DNA from: Micropterus salmoides
Lineage: Eukaryota; Chordata; Actinopteri; Centrarchiformes; Centrarchidae
Reading direction: 5' to 3'
Assembly (NCBI RefSeq): GCF_014851395.1
Contig: NW_024044681.1
Span: 27,817,585 to 27,881,584 of the forward strand
DNA length: 64,000 nt
Every line of letters begins with the position of its first letter. The first letter of the stretch is position 1. Of this stretch, positions 12,587-26,029 are shown piece by piece. The position numbers and the translations under genes were made by a program. The notes under the pieces were generated by a model. That model saw only the letters and a program-made list of their open reading frames with translations. It did no database searches and had not been told where the DNA came from.

Positions 12587-13884
12587 TAGGTATGTCTGAT
12601 TAGGAAAGACACTCTTCACTACAGTCTGGAGGCTGTGTGTTCAGTCAGGGGAGCTAGTATTGACAGATATTGAATGATCTACAGCTGTAAGGGTGGAAAA
12701 GGCAGGGTGTCTAAATGAAGCCAACAAGTCAATCAATGCTGTGTTTAAGACTTGCATCCTGTTTTGGGAACAAATCTCTTAGCAGATAATCATGAATTTA
12801 ATGGAGTAAGGGTATTGTAAGTTGATTTCGTCAAGCAACTTACATGCTAACACAGAGGTACTGATGAATCTTTCTATTTGAATTTTTAAACATTTGTATT
12901 TACTCATATGCTGTACTGTAGCAAACAAGTGCTGGGTGCTTTGACTCTACAATTATCAGGTAATCACAGTACATGAGGTTGGTGCTGGCAACAACAACTT
13001 TCATTTCAAAAATTTCAAAAAGTACATGAAAAAGTAAAGACGGGTGGTAGAAAAGAAGAAAACATGACTCATGGCTATTACTGCTTCTTACTTCCTTCAA
13101 CTTTTGACTATTTCAAGGGACAACCCACCTTTGTACTAAAACATTGAGCCACTTGACATTTTACTGTACCATGGATGGTGATCATAATCATATCAATCAA
13201 ATGACAAAGAAAACAAATTTCTTATAATTATATAATCCATATTAATTATTATAAAATATTCTTCTGGCAGCCAAATGTTTAGACAAATGCATTGCCTAGT
13301 TTCCAAAGATAATCTATCCAATTTTTTTTTTTAAAACTTCTTATTTCCTGAAATGTTTGATGCATGGAGATTTCAAGGAAAAACAAATCGTAATTTATCC
13401 AATTGTGTTTGGAAAGTGCAGATTATGCCTGTAATAAATGTACAGTTGCATACACTGTACACCCTTCACTGCTGCAGTTCATACTACCTACATTTAAAAT
13501 CAGGGTTAAATTATTCTTTTATTTGTGTTTATATAAATTGCACAAAATTTAAAGTAGGTGTCAAGATTACAACATTTATTTTCTGTAATTAAATTGTTTT
13601 GCACAAAACTTAGGAAAGTGGTTCTTGGGTCTGTTTTGCATGGAGCCTCCTGGAAATTATACTGTGCTTCAGATACATAAGTACTCTTTTGCAGTGTTTT
13701 TATCCAAGTTTAAGGCGAGACACACAGGCAAAAACATTGTTTGGGTGTGTTTGTGCTTCTGTGCTTCTTTAATGTCTTCTTTCAGGCTAATGGAAAGACA
13801 ATGCCAAAAATACACATTAAGGTGTTTATTTTACTACACGTCTATTTGCAACTGTAGATTTCTCCTAAATCAACCAAAAGTTGG

Positions 13885-14025
13885 CATTAGATAATGTCTA
13901 ATTTGCATATTTAAACATACAATTTCAGAAAAAAGTAATACAAAAAAATGACTGTCTCAATTTTCATTTTGATATCTATTAGTAGTCACCTGTAGTGTCT
14001 TGTCTAAATGAAGTGTTACCACACT
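13885..14025 (+). repeat. Direct repeat copy 1 (TTTGCATATTTAAACA ... CACCTGTAGTGTCT family)
   Basis: Shares with 14361-14490 the ordered blocks ATTAGATAATG, ATTTGCATATTTAAACA, TGATATCT.TTAG and CACCTGTAGTGTCT. The order and spacing match, pointing to two diverged copies of one dispersed element rather than chance. The family resembles a repeat widespread in teleost introns, but no family name is asserted. No coding potential. Confidence 0.65.
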
Positions 14026-14360
14026 TATATAAGTTTATCACAAAATGTGTTACTATGAGCCAGAAATCTCCTCTTCAGTAGCACTTACATACATCAAACT
14101 TACCAGTTTAATTCCTATCTATATTCTTAAGGTTTTTACAGAGCGGTTTGTTCATATATAATTCCTTGATTGTTTTCTAACATTTGATTCATTTAAACTT
14201 GGCAAAAAGTGTTTAAAAGAGATATCCAAAATGACCTCTGTATAAACCTTTGACTCCAATATGTTAACAAAATAAAACAAGAATGTTGAACTGGCTTTTT
14301 AATGTTAAGATTTCTGTTCTGGAAATGTATGCAAATAAGAGCTTTAAATTATAATTTTTA

Positions 14361-14490
14361 ATTAGATAATGCATCATTTGCATATTTAAACAATTCAACT
14401 AAGGAACTTTCATGGTGATATCTGTTAGTTAAAATGTTTACGCTATCCACCTGTAGTGTCTCCCCTTAAGCCAAGTTGTAGAGATAACAC
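14361..14490 (+). repeat. Direct repeat copy 2 of the same family
   Basis: Second copy, about 475 bp downstream of the first in the same orientation, with the same blocks (ATTAGATAATGCATCATTTG, TGATATCTGTTAG, CACCTGTAGTGTCT). It continues into AAGCCAAGTTGTAGAGATAA, which copy 1 lacks or has lost. Confidence 0.65.
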
Positions 14491-14929
14491 CACAGGGTGA
14501 GCTGCAGGCTAGCCAGACACAAAGCAGCTATGTGAACAGAGTTGATGTTGGTGTGATTATTAAACCTATAACTTCTGTTAACAGACAGAAATACCACCTG
14601 GTTGAAGACTTAGTGCAATCTGCAGAAGGTACACACACGTGTGTGTATTTTAAAACAACGTATGGGTGGCAGCATGGATGTATAATAAGACCTGGATACA
14701 GTCTTGTTTCCAATTTTTCCCAATGGCTAAGGTAGTTAAGCAAAAAAATCCCACCAAAGGTCAATTATGACTATATTGTAAATTTTTGATCCATGGAGGT
14801 TTTGTATTTGTAAAACCTTCCAAAAGGTTTGGGTTAGTTGTGTCATTGTCTCATCAAAATGTAGTCCATGGGCCAAGCAGGAACTTGCTGGCGGGGCTAG
14901 AGGAAGAAAGACTACTGCAGATATTCAGA

Positions 14930-15180
14930 GGGACACACATGACCCGGAAGTAAACCCGGAAGCTAAAAACTTTTTTGGTGTATGTGCCAGGCGAGCAATT
15001 CTTATTGGACAGAACAGTCATCATCTTTGGGTCTGATATCCGATACTAATAATACATCCATGGGTAGCAGCCCACGTTACTGAGTATTGGTAGTATTTGG
15101 TGTTGTTAGCTAAGACCTAAAGCTAAAACTACCTGGTATAATACACAGTAGGATGCACGCTTTTGATTTGATTAAAGTGA
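14930..15180. repeat. Possible dispersed repeat (CCGGAAGCTAAAAAC family)
   Basis: The block from CACATGACCCGGAAGTAAAC through AGGCGAGCAATTCTTATTGG to GGTAGTATTTGGTGTTGTTA differs in composition from its surroundings and resembles, from memory, a sequence recurrent in fish genomes. No terminal repeats or coding relic were identified, so the limits and identity are tentative. Confidence 0.25.
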
Positions 15181-18023
15181 CTGAGGTGATGGGCATTCAA
15201 AAGACATAGAGGACCAACAAACTCTGCTTGGACACTGTGAGGAGTAAGTTAAATGTCTCCCGTATGCTACAGATACGCTCTGAACTGTTGCCACCAGCCA
15301 GAGCACCTTGTTGGACTGTTGTAGTGTCCAACCTGAAATCTACTCACAGCTTTTCCCCAACATTCCTCGTCTGTTCTCCATCTTTCCCTTGCTCATGCTT
15401 CAGATAACATCCCATGGACTTGTGAGTACAAACTAACATTGTGTAAGAATGTGTATTTTATTTTGGCAGCTTGCACTAGCAGGTGAAGCAGGCACTTTTA
15501 TTTTTGGTTAAAGCGCATTCTTTTTTTTCCCGGTTGTAGTAAGCGTGAAATTTTTGGAAAAGGTTAGAAGGCAAACACACAAAGTGCTTTTGTAAGAGGT
15601 CTTCTTATTTATTTGATATGTTTTCTATTATTTTAAGTGATTAAAAACGTGTTAACCTTTGAGTTTCTCTTCTAGAATGCAACATTATAGAAATATATAT
15701 CATCTGTGATTACAGATTTTAATGTATTTCTGTAAAAGATGCAGAGCTGTTCCCTTTGAGTCTACATGTGTGTCACAGCTGGATATGTACAGACCAAACT
15801 CCACAAAGGAGAAGTGGTCAGCGTAGCAAGAGTGCGTTAATAGCACCCATTCTGGTGAAGTGAAAGTGTGAAAAGTTCTAACAAGGTCATAATAATAATT
15901 ATTTAGTAGTTTGTTGTTTGAAAAGAAGTACATTTATTTTGTTTACAAAATCTAAAAAAACTTGCTCCTCATTGAGGCATACTGTGTTTTACCTCCAACA
16001 AGACTAAATAAATGAAGCACCATCTGAATTCACCTGCCATTTTTTTAATTTAACTTGCTTTCATCAAAAATTTCACAGTGTATAGTTAATAATATTAATG
16101 CTCTATTTGTGTGTCTCACGGGGACCTGAATGAGCTACATCATCGAGGGAATGTCAGTGCTGACTGGTCTTGATAATGTGCCTTGTGCATGCTGCATTCT
16201 CCTCTGACTGACACACGCCCTCAGTCTGACGTATCCTTCTAAACTTTTCAAACGTCTTTCAAAGACTTTCTGTGAGACTTAAAACACTGGAACTAAATCA
16301 ACCTACAAGTGCATCAGCCTGGCTTAGATAATCAAACATGGCTGCTGGGCTGACACGACTTGTGCAAGGCTCTTTTTACTGTCTGTGTACTCCAGTATGT
16401 GGGGTGTAGTATTGATATTTTAATGGAGTGGGGAATTTTTTGAAGTTCATGGTTAAATGGACTGTATTCATTAATGAGATACTGAGCTGCACGTTAAAAT
16501 TGTCATGAGTGTTGTTTCAGAAGTTTGTCATTTTGGAAACTGTGATTACTTTTTTAGAGGGACAATGAGTGCCAGTGCTGTGTGGTGTGTGTATGTAACG
16601 CTTAGTTAAGTATGTTCCAGAATGAGTGTTGTGTCGGAGCTGCGAAGGATTTTTAAGCGAGTTGTTTTTCCTAAATAAATGTCTTAACAGACATTTTATG
16701 GAGGTTAGGTCTTTTGAAAACGGATATTAAACACATCACAGGGTCAACTTTGTTTTTGTGGAGGGAACGACATGTTTTTCACCTCTGATTTGGTTTACTA
16801 TGATCACATGCTTAAAGTGGCAATCATGAAGATTTTCATTTAAATAAATGTCTGTTTAATCAAGTCTTATAAGGCAACAATGATGATTGAGCCACTGATG
16901 TAAGTATTGTAATATTTCTATATTTATAGTATTACGAACTGGGTATCTGTGGCGACATTCTTGAAAAAATGCTGTATTAAGTTACTGCTAATGCAAACCG
17001 AACATTTCCTACTGCTGCAGCTTCACATTAAAAGCATTAACTAGCTAAACATGAGCTGACATTTATTATGAAGCAGTCACAGGGAATGCGATGTGGTTGT
17101 CAGTGAGCTTGACACTGATTGCTACTGTTCATCAAAAATGTGTCTACGAAACAAGACGACTGTCATTTTGTACATTCTTTGACAGTGGATCAGTTTGAAA
17201 TATTGCAGAGAGTAATGGAACAAGAAGGAGCAGCCACAGTGAGCGGTTAGATGAAGAGCTGCAGGCGACAGGCTGCACACCTCCAACTCCTCAGCGAGGT
17301 AACCGACTCCTTTCACTTTCACTGTTTGCAGACTCATGCCGTGTGCAGCATAAAATCACATCACGGTTGCTAACACAACGATGGAAAAAGGCCAATTATT
17401 GCCTGACTTCTTTATTAAAATGACAATAGTTTGTTTGGCTGCAACCAGGACTGAAATCTTAAGGATTGCCACTTTAAGTTAAAACAATATTTAAATGTAC
17501 TCTGCTGTTACAGGAAGTTAGCAATACTAACAGGAGTTAGTTAATGTATTTGGTTAATAAACATAAATCATCAAATGTTAACATTTTATTTGTTAAAATG
17601 TGAATTATGTTAATGATAACTAATTACTCAATGTAAATTTAAGGCAATATACGCAAAAGACGAGTTCGTAATAATGTGAAAAATTACTATTAAAGTTGAT
17701 GCAACTCAGTCTCACTCAAGTCCGATGAAATAAACTAATTTTCTTTTTAATGTAGATTATTAGTCTTACAGTTAGTCCTAAGTCAAAATACCCTAAAAGT
17801 TCACTAAACTTATTTGTAAATGTAGCCTAAATATTTTTACAGTGTAAGCACCATGTATTTAGATCTTGGATACAATCTCTACTGTATGTGTGTACAATGC
17901 AGTCAGTCGAAACTCAAATTGAGTGTATGCATGTGGGCTCGGGGGACTATGTCTATGGGGAGAAGCAGAGCAGGAGAAGTTGGAGAGAGCAGCAGCCACA
18001 CAGAACATGAACAGAGCGTTTAC

Positions 18024-18080
18024 CTGGCCCTGTGCTCTGTGGGTACGCCAAGTAGCCGCCTCTTCCACGGGCCCCCCTAC
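18024..18080 (-). promoter_or_regulatory. msi2: Alternative 5' splice-site segment of the msi2 alanine-rich exon
   Basis: Within the exon, TCAG|gtaggg (cut between 18081 and 18080) is a good donor in the same phase as the exon's distal donor. The optional part is 57 bp encoding 19 residues from RGARGRGG to STGPG. Both forms keep the reading frame into the next exon. This is read directly from the sequence; actual use in this species is inferred from known MSI2 isoforms. Confidence 0.65.
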
Positions 18081-18143
18081 CTGAGCCACGCGCTGCTGCT
18101 ACCGCCGCTGCCGCCACCGGTCCGTACGCTGTCGCTGGGAAGC
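18024..18143 (-). CDS. msi2: msi2 exon: alanine-rich segment with RG-rich extension
   Basis: This 120-bp, GC-rich exon has acceptor gtgcctgcag before 18143 and donor gtaaac after 18024. The reading is GFPATAYGPVAAAAVAAARG, then SGRGARGRGG, then YLAYPQSTGPG. The first part is the Ala-rich block shared by all Musashi-2 proteins. The RG-rich and YLAYPQSTGPG part is known from longer MSI2 isoforms. An internal donor lies between 18081 and 18080, in TCAG|gtaggg. Its use would end the exon after RGSG with the same phase, removing exactly 57 bp (19 codons). That form equals the common mammalian short isoform, in which RGSG joins the SNPARPGG exon. Plus-strand open frames here are antisense shadows. 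Confidence 0.96.
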
Positions 18144-21100
18144 CTGCAGGCACATACACACACATACACACATACATCACTTCCTGCACATGGATGAGTA
18201 CACCCCAGAGCTACAAGAGAACGCTGATACCAGCCCTGAGCTATGGGATAAAACTATAGCTGCCAGAGACAGGGGCTCATGTCAGGGCGACATCTATCAG
18301 AAGACTCTTACTGAACCCACTGTGATATTCAAACCCTGCAGACCCACTGATCCACACACAGAAACAGAAAGAGAAAGATAGCAATGAACTACTCACCAAA
18401 TATTAGATTAAACTAAAAATTATACACTGTAGCTTTAAGGTACTTGTCATGATCATCATGAGGCAGATATAAAATGATATTAACACCATACAAGAAAAAA
18501 TATTAGTTTATGATTTTATGATTGAAAACTTCATACACAGTAACGTACATTTGTAAAGTGATCATATTGGAATATTTACTATCAAACGTACTTTCATTCA
18601 ATATCCTCTAAATTTTGCTTTAATAGAAAATGTCTGTACAAACTGAAAAGGTGCAAATTCTTATTTCATCTATAAAACCAAGTCCCTGATTATATTATTT
18701 TATTAGTGAAAGCATTTGGCTCTGGGGGGTGTTTATGTGACATGCTTTGGATGAAAGATTACAGCCACTTCAGAGCTACATAGATGTGGGCATAACAGCC
18801 CTACCTCTCGGGACTGTCCCTGCATTCTGCTCGGGAGTGCTCCCAATTACTGTGAGTTTCTATGGAATCAGAATCATTCACTGTAATGCAAGAGGCAATT
18901 CACTCCACGTTTTTTGTCGGGCTATTCAGGTAGACGACATACAGTAGAAAAACATTTCCCACAATCAGATGGAGACATCTGTTGGATGATTTGTAATTCA
19001 GATCTGTTAGCTTATGTGAAGACCGAACAAGTCTCTTTGCTTTTGCTCCTTTCTTCTTGTAAACAGTCTAAGGTAAACATTTATAGCTCTCAAACACTGG
19101 GATTTCTGAAGCCTTAAGCTTTAATAATAGGTTTAGCCTTCAACAATCTGTCCAAATTGTCAGTTTATGATACATTAATAAGACCTAAATACCATGCAAA
19201 TATAAATTCACTTCTTTAGGGGCTGATTATTTTCAACAAATATCAGCCTAATAATCAGTCTGTAATTAAGAAGCGCGGTATCTGTGAATTGTAATTACAC
19301 TGTTGGCCTTAATGAACACTGAAGCTAGAGGTGGCTGACAGAGGCTAGTCCACACCCAGGGCCTGGGCTCTTCTCTCAGCACAGGAATGGCATGTCATTA
19401 GCGGTGATGAGATTCTTCACTCTGGGCTTCAACACCGTCTATGCCTAATCAGCCTCCTAAAATTATCTCCACAGGAAATGCTTTCCTCACTAGCAAAAAA
19501 ATGATCTCCAAATTCCCTCAATTGGAGTTTTTCTTGATTTCTTTTTTAGCTCAGTGTGTGTGCATGTGTGTGTGTTTCTCCGATGTTTTGGCCATATTCC
19601 GGAGACTGTGGTTTAGACATTACAAAATGGCACAGGACACCTCAGAGGATTATTTTTTGAATGCTGTGGAGGTGAGAGGAGCACTAGCGGGTGACCTATT
19701 TTCCGAGTGAGCCTTGTACTGCTATTCCACAAAGAGGGGCTCACACAAAAGACTGATGAGAGGGAGGGAGGGTGGGGGAGGAGGTGAGAGGGCAGGGTCA
19801 GATGAGCCGCAGCCAAAGAGAAAAACACATAGCTTTTCATCAGCCGTCTGAGAAGGAGGTAATTCACAACTCTGTCGACACAATATGACCATGGATGTGT
19901 GTGTTGGGTGTGAGGTGCCACCATGCTGCGACTGGCAGGTAGGTGAAGAAGAGAAAGAAATGCCACTTTTCTCCCAAGTATCTAACAGCTCAGGAGAGAA
20001 TAAGGGAGTAAGGCGGCATGGCGACAGGGGAAAAGGAATACAAAAAAGGCAACTAAAATCAGCCGCTTTTATGCCACTGCAGCCGCACCACAAGAGGAAC
20101 TGATGCCAACAGCTCAAATGATATTCTCCGCCTCTTTTCACAAAAACACAAATCAACTCTGATACTATGCTAATGACGGCCACGCACCCCTGCATTTCCA
20201 CTTACAGTGCCCCCACGGTTGCTGTGTGGAACAGTGTTTCACGCAGCACTCTCCACCTCTTTTTTCCCCCTCCCTCCTTTCCAAAGTGCTGAATCTATCT
20301 TCCCCTCGCTGCCATTGTCATGACACCCCCAGCGGACCCGCTGGCTTGGAAGTTAGTTGCGGGCAAAGTTGTGGTGAGAGATTAACTTTGCAGGATTAGG
20401 TGGGTTAATTAATAGATGGCTGCTGCTCATTGTTTTGTGCTCACGCTGTAAGAAGCCACCCAAGAGAAGCGCTGCAGCATTAAATCAATTTCATGGCCCT
20501 TTTATTACTGAGGAGATAAAGCCAATATTTAGCTTTCAATTCTTCACAATTATTGGGCCCCTGCTTTGCCACTTGAGTGGCTGCGCTTGGCTGGGGACAA
20601 GGACACATCTGTTTATGAGCTGTGGAGGCCCGGGGGCCTTGGTGTCCGGACTCCGGGGAACTGTCCTCAGCTTTTCTCTCCTCAAGCCTGTGCCACAGAA
20701 ATTCAGCTTCCTTCTTCAGGAGTGCACAAAGAAAGAAAGAAAGATTAGACCTAAAGAAAGACGAGGACTGTCAAACATTGTACAGGCATTTTATCCTCTC
20801 TCCAAGCCAAAGAATTGCATTCTCAACAAACATTAAAATAGTGATAAATAATATTCATACTCACAACAAGAAGAGTTGCAAATTTCTACAGAAATATTCT
20901 AGTTTTTATATTATATGTAGTAACTCTAAACTCCCTCCAAAAATCTTTAACTGACTTTGTATTCTGTCCTTACAGCTCTGACATTAACTATTTTTCTATC
21001 CATCCAAATCTGTTTACAAATATTGACCAATATTCAGAAAGCTATGCAACTGTTACCCTACATGTATCCATATCCTTTCCTAAGCTAAAGTAATTTGCAG

Positions 21101-24100
21101 AATCAGAATTGCATGTCCAATTCTTGGTATTGTCAGTTCTGTGCTGGAGGAGCACAATGTGCAGTCAGAGCACATAAGGCTCTATTTTCATGACAGTGTA
21201 CAGCACATACTGGTGCTTTATGCCTGTAAAGTGGCATTTTCCTTGGGTGCACACCGGTTCTTTTCTACCTGCACCTGTATTTTTTGAGTCTCTGTGAACT
21301 TGACTGTACTGAAGTAGGAGGAGAGACGCAGTAGGGGCAGTGTCATAGCGATCGGCACAGTGAAATTTATGTGTTAAGGCTTCCTGGGATTTTTGCATGC
21401 ACTGACTGCCTTCACAGACCAAGTCAAAAGCTTTATTTTCTCTATTATAAAACAGTCAAAACACTTTGCTGGATATCATACTGCGTTTAAAGTAGAGAAA
21501 AGGAGGTGACGTGATGGGTCAAATTAATTCCTACATCATGTCCACTGATGATGTATTCCTCCTAAGGTCACTGTGTTTTCAAGATACTCTGCAGTTGCGT
21601 AGGACAATTTTAACAACCAAATGCCTTGAGATGCCTATGCTGGGCTCTAACCTGTTGGAAAACCCCAGCTATTTGCCCCTATTTGCAGGAAAAACGCCTA
21701 AAATAACATACCCAAAATGAATCAGGAGTAACTCCTCAACCATTTGGCCTAGATGCATAATTCTGGTCTCCTTTGAAATGTCAGAAGCTACAGAATATAA
21801 ATCCATTAAAAATTTAGTAAATTAACATGTTTATTTTACCATTACAGACTAAATGGAGATGCAATAAAGTAAAATATATTTTCATCCTGGCTCGGTAAAA
21901 AAGCTATATTTTTAATGCAATAAACCATCAAAACCATCATCTGATAGATTATAATGCAACTGAATAGCTTCTAATACACCTGGTGATGAAAATAAACTAA
22001 AATACTAAAACACTTATGTTACAACTTTTCCAAAATATACCAAGCAAATGTCCATATTTTGGTAATATTTACTGTTTAAATGTTGACTTTTTAGGGAGTT
22101 TAAAACACTATTTATGTCCATACAACCATGTTCCAAATAACATAATGTTAAAATATTGATTAAAAACAGAACATTCCTGTGACCAAAACCACTCCCATGC
22201 TTTACAGGCGTGTAACTTGAGAATGGAACATCCCACAGTGATGGGGGGGGGCACTTGTCCTCTCTGCAGAAAAAAGCGAAAGAAGGCAGGCACACAGCTC
22301 CCAGGTAATTGTAATAAGTGCCTGGTGATATTTTTAGCAACAATCAGCTGATTTTTAGACTGAAAATGTCAAAAACGGCAAAAGTCAGTCAACAGTTTCA
22401 GAGATCGCGTGCTGCCCCCAGTACCGGGGGTGTCGGTGCTCAACAGCCTGCATTTGTATTCTGTGTCAATTACTCCAGTGTACATCATCTAGTATAGACG
22501 TTGAAATCTGGACAGGAGGAAGGTGATGAAGCCGAGTCAGCTGATGCACAGTGACCCCTCCAAATTGACTGATATCCTTTATGATTTTGTTGTGTGGTCT
22601 CAACTTGTGCTAATTAATCCCTCAAACTGTAAACACTACCTCTGATTTTTCTCCAGATGCGCTATTCCTGATACATTTCTGCAGATCCTTTTTTTTGCCA
22701 AACTGCCTTTCTAGCCACGGACTCACTTTCTGATCCTATTACTCAAAAAATGTCACAATGAAAAGTTGTTGCATTATGCATCAATAAGGTCCTATTTATG
22801 TCCTACCAGTCTGACAACAGCTTGACTGATGTTAATGTAATCTGTACTGTTCTTTGGCCCAAAACTGCCAGCAGCAGCTCCCGCGTCATTGACAAAGGAG
22901 CTCCATCAGTCACAGAGCAGTCCATTCATTTCTGCTATAAGAAGACTGTCAACTATCTAATGCACAGGAGGAGCCCAGGGACAGCTGATACTCTATGGAG
23001 GCCCTATGGAAGTATATGCCGACAATTTAATATCTCTAAAACTGAAAATGAATAGGGCCTAGCACAACACTAAGACTTAATTTTCAGTGGAGATCTCAAA
23101 TGGTTTAAAGTAAGAAACACTGATAGCAAATGAGAAGGAAATTCCCAGAACTGCTTCAATGCTGCAGTTAACGTGGGTTAGCTTGCTAGCTAAGTTTTAA
23201 TGCTACGCTGGTTAACAAAGTAGCTTGTTTTGAAAAGAAGCTTGAGAACAAGCCTTTCAGCCTGCAGCTCGTCGATTTTGGGGGCAGACAGAAAGAATGA
23301 GACAGATGAACAGTACAGAGCAGAGATGAGTGAAACAGATGAACAGAGGACAGCAGCCACATCAGTAAAAGAGGAAGACAAAGAGAAGAAAGGACAAAGA
23401 CAACCAGAAATTGAGGGAGAAATAAGGCCAGGACACGGGCGTCTAATTCTGTAAGTTACTTTGGACAAGAAAAATATTTTATATTATACTCAGGTAAAAC
23501 ATATACTATAATATAAACTATTCGTCCACACCACAAAATCAAAGTAAGTGTTGTACAGTATTGTTACAATAGAAAATATATTTTGTGAAAACAAAACAGA
23601 AGTGGTAGAAAAACAATCTAAATCCCATGCACTAGATAAGTACAAAAATACAGCAATGTTAAAATACTGTTAAAATAATCTTGCATTAATTAGTTAGTAT
23701 TAAATTATTTATAATAAGTTATTTTATTTTTGTACAGTAGGTATAATGGAACTGCATCATATTCTAGGAGATAATTAAGTTGTTTGCATGTAAGATCATA
23801 CATGTAATTTAAAAAGTGTCTAATACAGTTGTCAATGAAAATAAGGGGAAAAAAGCTCATACTTAAAGTAAGTACAGTACCTGGGTGGATGAATTGTTTT
23901 ATTTGCTACCCCTGCTGCTAAAATGCATAATTTTATATTAAACTGCCATAACCAAAATGTATTTAATGATGGACTACTGATGTGTCTTGGTAAATTACCA
24001 TTAGAACTGTATTTATTTATTCAGTTCCCCATTAAAACAGATACATGGAAACCAAACGCAAGTGTCATTTAAAAAAAAAAAACAGTCCTGTTGGATTGTC

Positions 24101-25237
24101 TTAAAAAATCTTTTTATCCAAATATTTTTCCACTTGTATTATAAGTGTTGATGAATTATTCACATAGGTTTCACCACATAAAAGAAAAATAGAATACCAA
24201 ACAGCACTGATGTTCAATACCAAAACCAAAGTGTTGAACCAGGTGGCCCCATTCAGGTTAAGTTACATGTTGTGGTTTACTGTACACATTCCTATTTAAC
24301 TGAGTAGCTCATATAATATTTTAACAAAAAGATCTGATAAAATAAATTCAATGTCAAAAAATCGAGACAAATATAAGCAGTCATACAGGAGGGTGCATGT
24401 TTTTTCCTGTCACTGTATGACAGTAAGAAGGACAAGCCAGCGGAAATAAGTCTGTTGATAAGTCATAGCAGAGGCAGTGAAGCACACTGCCGCCTTCTCA
24501 CAGGAGGAGGGAGGCATTCTGTCAGAGATGGAAAACTGACTCCACTTCACATTTTGCTTCATCAATAACCTTGGGTATGATATAGAGAAAAACAAAGAGA
24601 CAAATAAATAAAACAAAAGACAAATAAATATATATCAAAGTAACAAAATAGACAACCACCTAGCAAGACATCTTTTCATCTTCAGACTGACAAGTGTTCC
24701 ATTGTTGTCATCCTTCAGCGCTACTTTGTTGTTGTTGAAAGCATCTCTGGGTTGTTGTTATCAAAGGCATAAATCACAGTGCAGGAGAGAGCCAGATGGC
24801 TTTCATATGAACTGCTGCACACATGTTCATGTTCACCTCTCCTCTGATCAGCGGAGACCTACAGTACACACAGAGGTCTCCCCTCACATAAAATACAGAG
24901 ACTGGTGTCTGGGAATGAGCCAGAGAGAGAGAGAAAGAGCATTTACATGCACACCAATAATTCAATTATAACCAGACTAATGCAATACGCATATTATTGC
25001 AACTCTCATGTAAACACCTTAACCGGGTTATCTTACTCACATTAAGGTCCTAATCAGAGTAAGCATAACTTGATTAACAGAGCTGGGTTGCTTGTCAATC
25101 ATTCAAATTAATCTTGCCTTGTGTAGGTCTGATTTCTTTCAGTGTTTGGATTCTGTGCACGTGCCACAAAAGGTCACACAGTAAGCAGGATGCCAAGCTT
25201 ATTTGAAACAGAATGGCTAGAGTAGATAGAGAAGATG

Positions 25238-25266
25238 GAAAATAAATAAATAAATAAATAAAAATT
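25238..25266. repeat. (AAAT)n tetranucleotide microsatellite
   Basis: About six to seven AAAT units in tandem (AAATAAATAAATAAATAAAT), flanked by unique sequence. Confidence 0.9.
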
Positions 25267-26029
25267 AAACAGTAAAATGGCAACTGGGAAAGTAAGGCTG
25301 CTACCAATGATGTAATAATTTTTCTGTTCTTAATGTAATAAAAGTTTCATTTTCATTTATTATAAAGTGTCAGACAAGATATCATTCCCTAACACTTACC
25401 CTTACTGTTGGTTCTTTCAAATAGCTGCTCAAAAAGCTGACCAATCCTGACCCCTGAATCTTACTCTCTCTCTAGGAATTAAGACTATTTATTTGTTTGT
25501 GTTACTTGATGGTTAGACTTCTCTCCGGCCCTGCCTTCTACTCCATTTGAGTACCAAAAAAAGTGGGAGCATACATGTTTGCAAACAGACAATTAATCAT
25601 TAATTAAGACTAATTATGTTGTAGGATATGAAGTCTATACCTCTTTGAAGATCAAATCTGTGTTAAGTGTATTTAATAACTTCCTTCAACCAAACTGGCA
25701 CTATTATCCCTTGTGTTCAACTTTCAAACTCTTAATGTAAACGTCTAAACTGTAAAATACAGTATATAACATAACCTACAAAGATAACTTTCCTTTCAGT
25801 TTTAAAATTATATTAGAGGACTGTTTATGGTCCCTTTTTAAAAGAACTAAACACTGATCCTGTGCTGTACAGTTGAAAAAATGGAGGCACAGTGCTGGTG
25901 ATAAAGACCAATCTCAAATTAAAAGTAACACCCACTCATTTCCAAAAAAAAAAAAGAAGAAAACTTGAGAGAATCAAAATGGAATTATCTACTGAACAAA
26001 AAAGGTAACTCATCTTGCGCAGTGTTGCG

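Larger units (their letters stand above)
3172..18023 (-). other. msi2 intron between exons 18143-18024 and 3171-2992
   Basis: A 14.85-kb intron. Recognised contents are an AAGTC-rich hAT-like element (about 5554-6412), a LINE reverse-transcriptase tail (about 10190-10460), a 113-bp palindrome (12474-12586), a two-copy direct repeat (13885-14025 and 14361-14490) and a possible dispersed repeat (about 14930-15180). Stretches 3300-5550, 6420-10180, 10750-12470 and 15200-18020 are AT-rich and hold no supported gene; 8820-9190 is less AT-rich and unexplained. Simple repeats include TAA/TTA near 4815-4851 and a poly(A) near 9787-9806. Confidence 0.85.

Noticed and set aside
17853..18197. 114-codon plus-strand open frame over the alanine-rich exon
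   Set aside because: Antisense shadow of the GC-rich msi2 exon, whose minus-strand reading is unmistakable Musashi.
19722..20201. 159-codon minus-strand open frame
   Set aside because: Ser/Pro/Leu-rich translation of a pyrimidine-rich strand without motifs; most likely a composition artefact.
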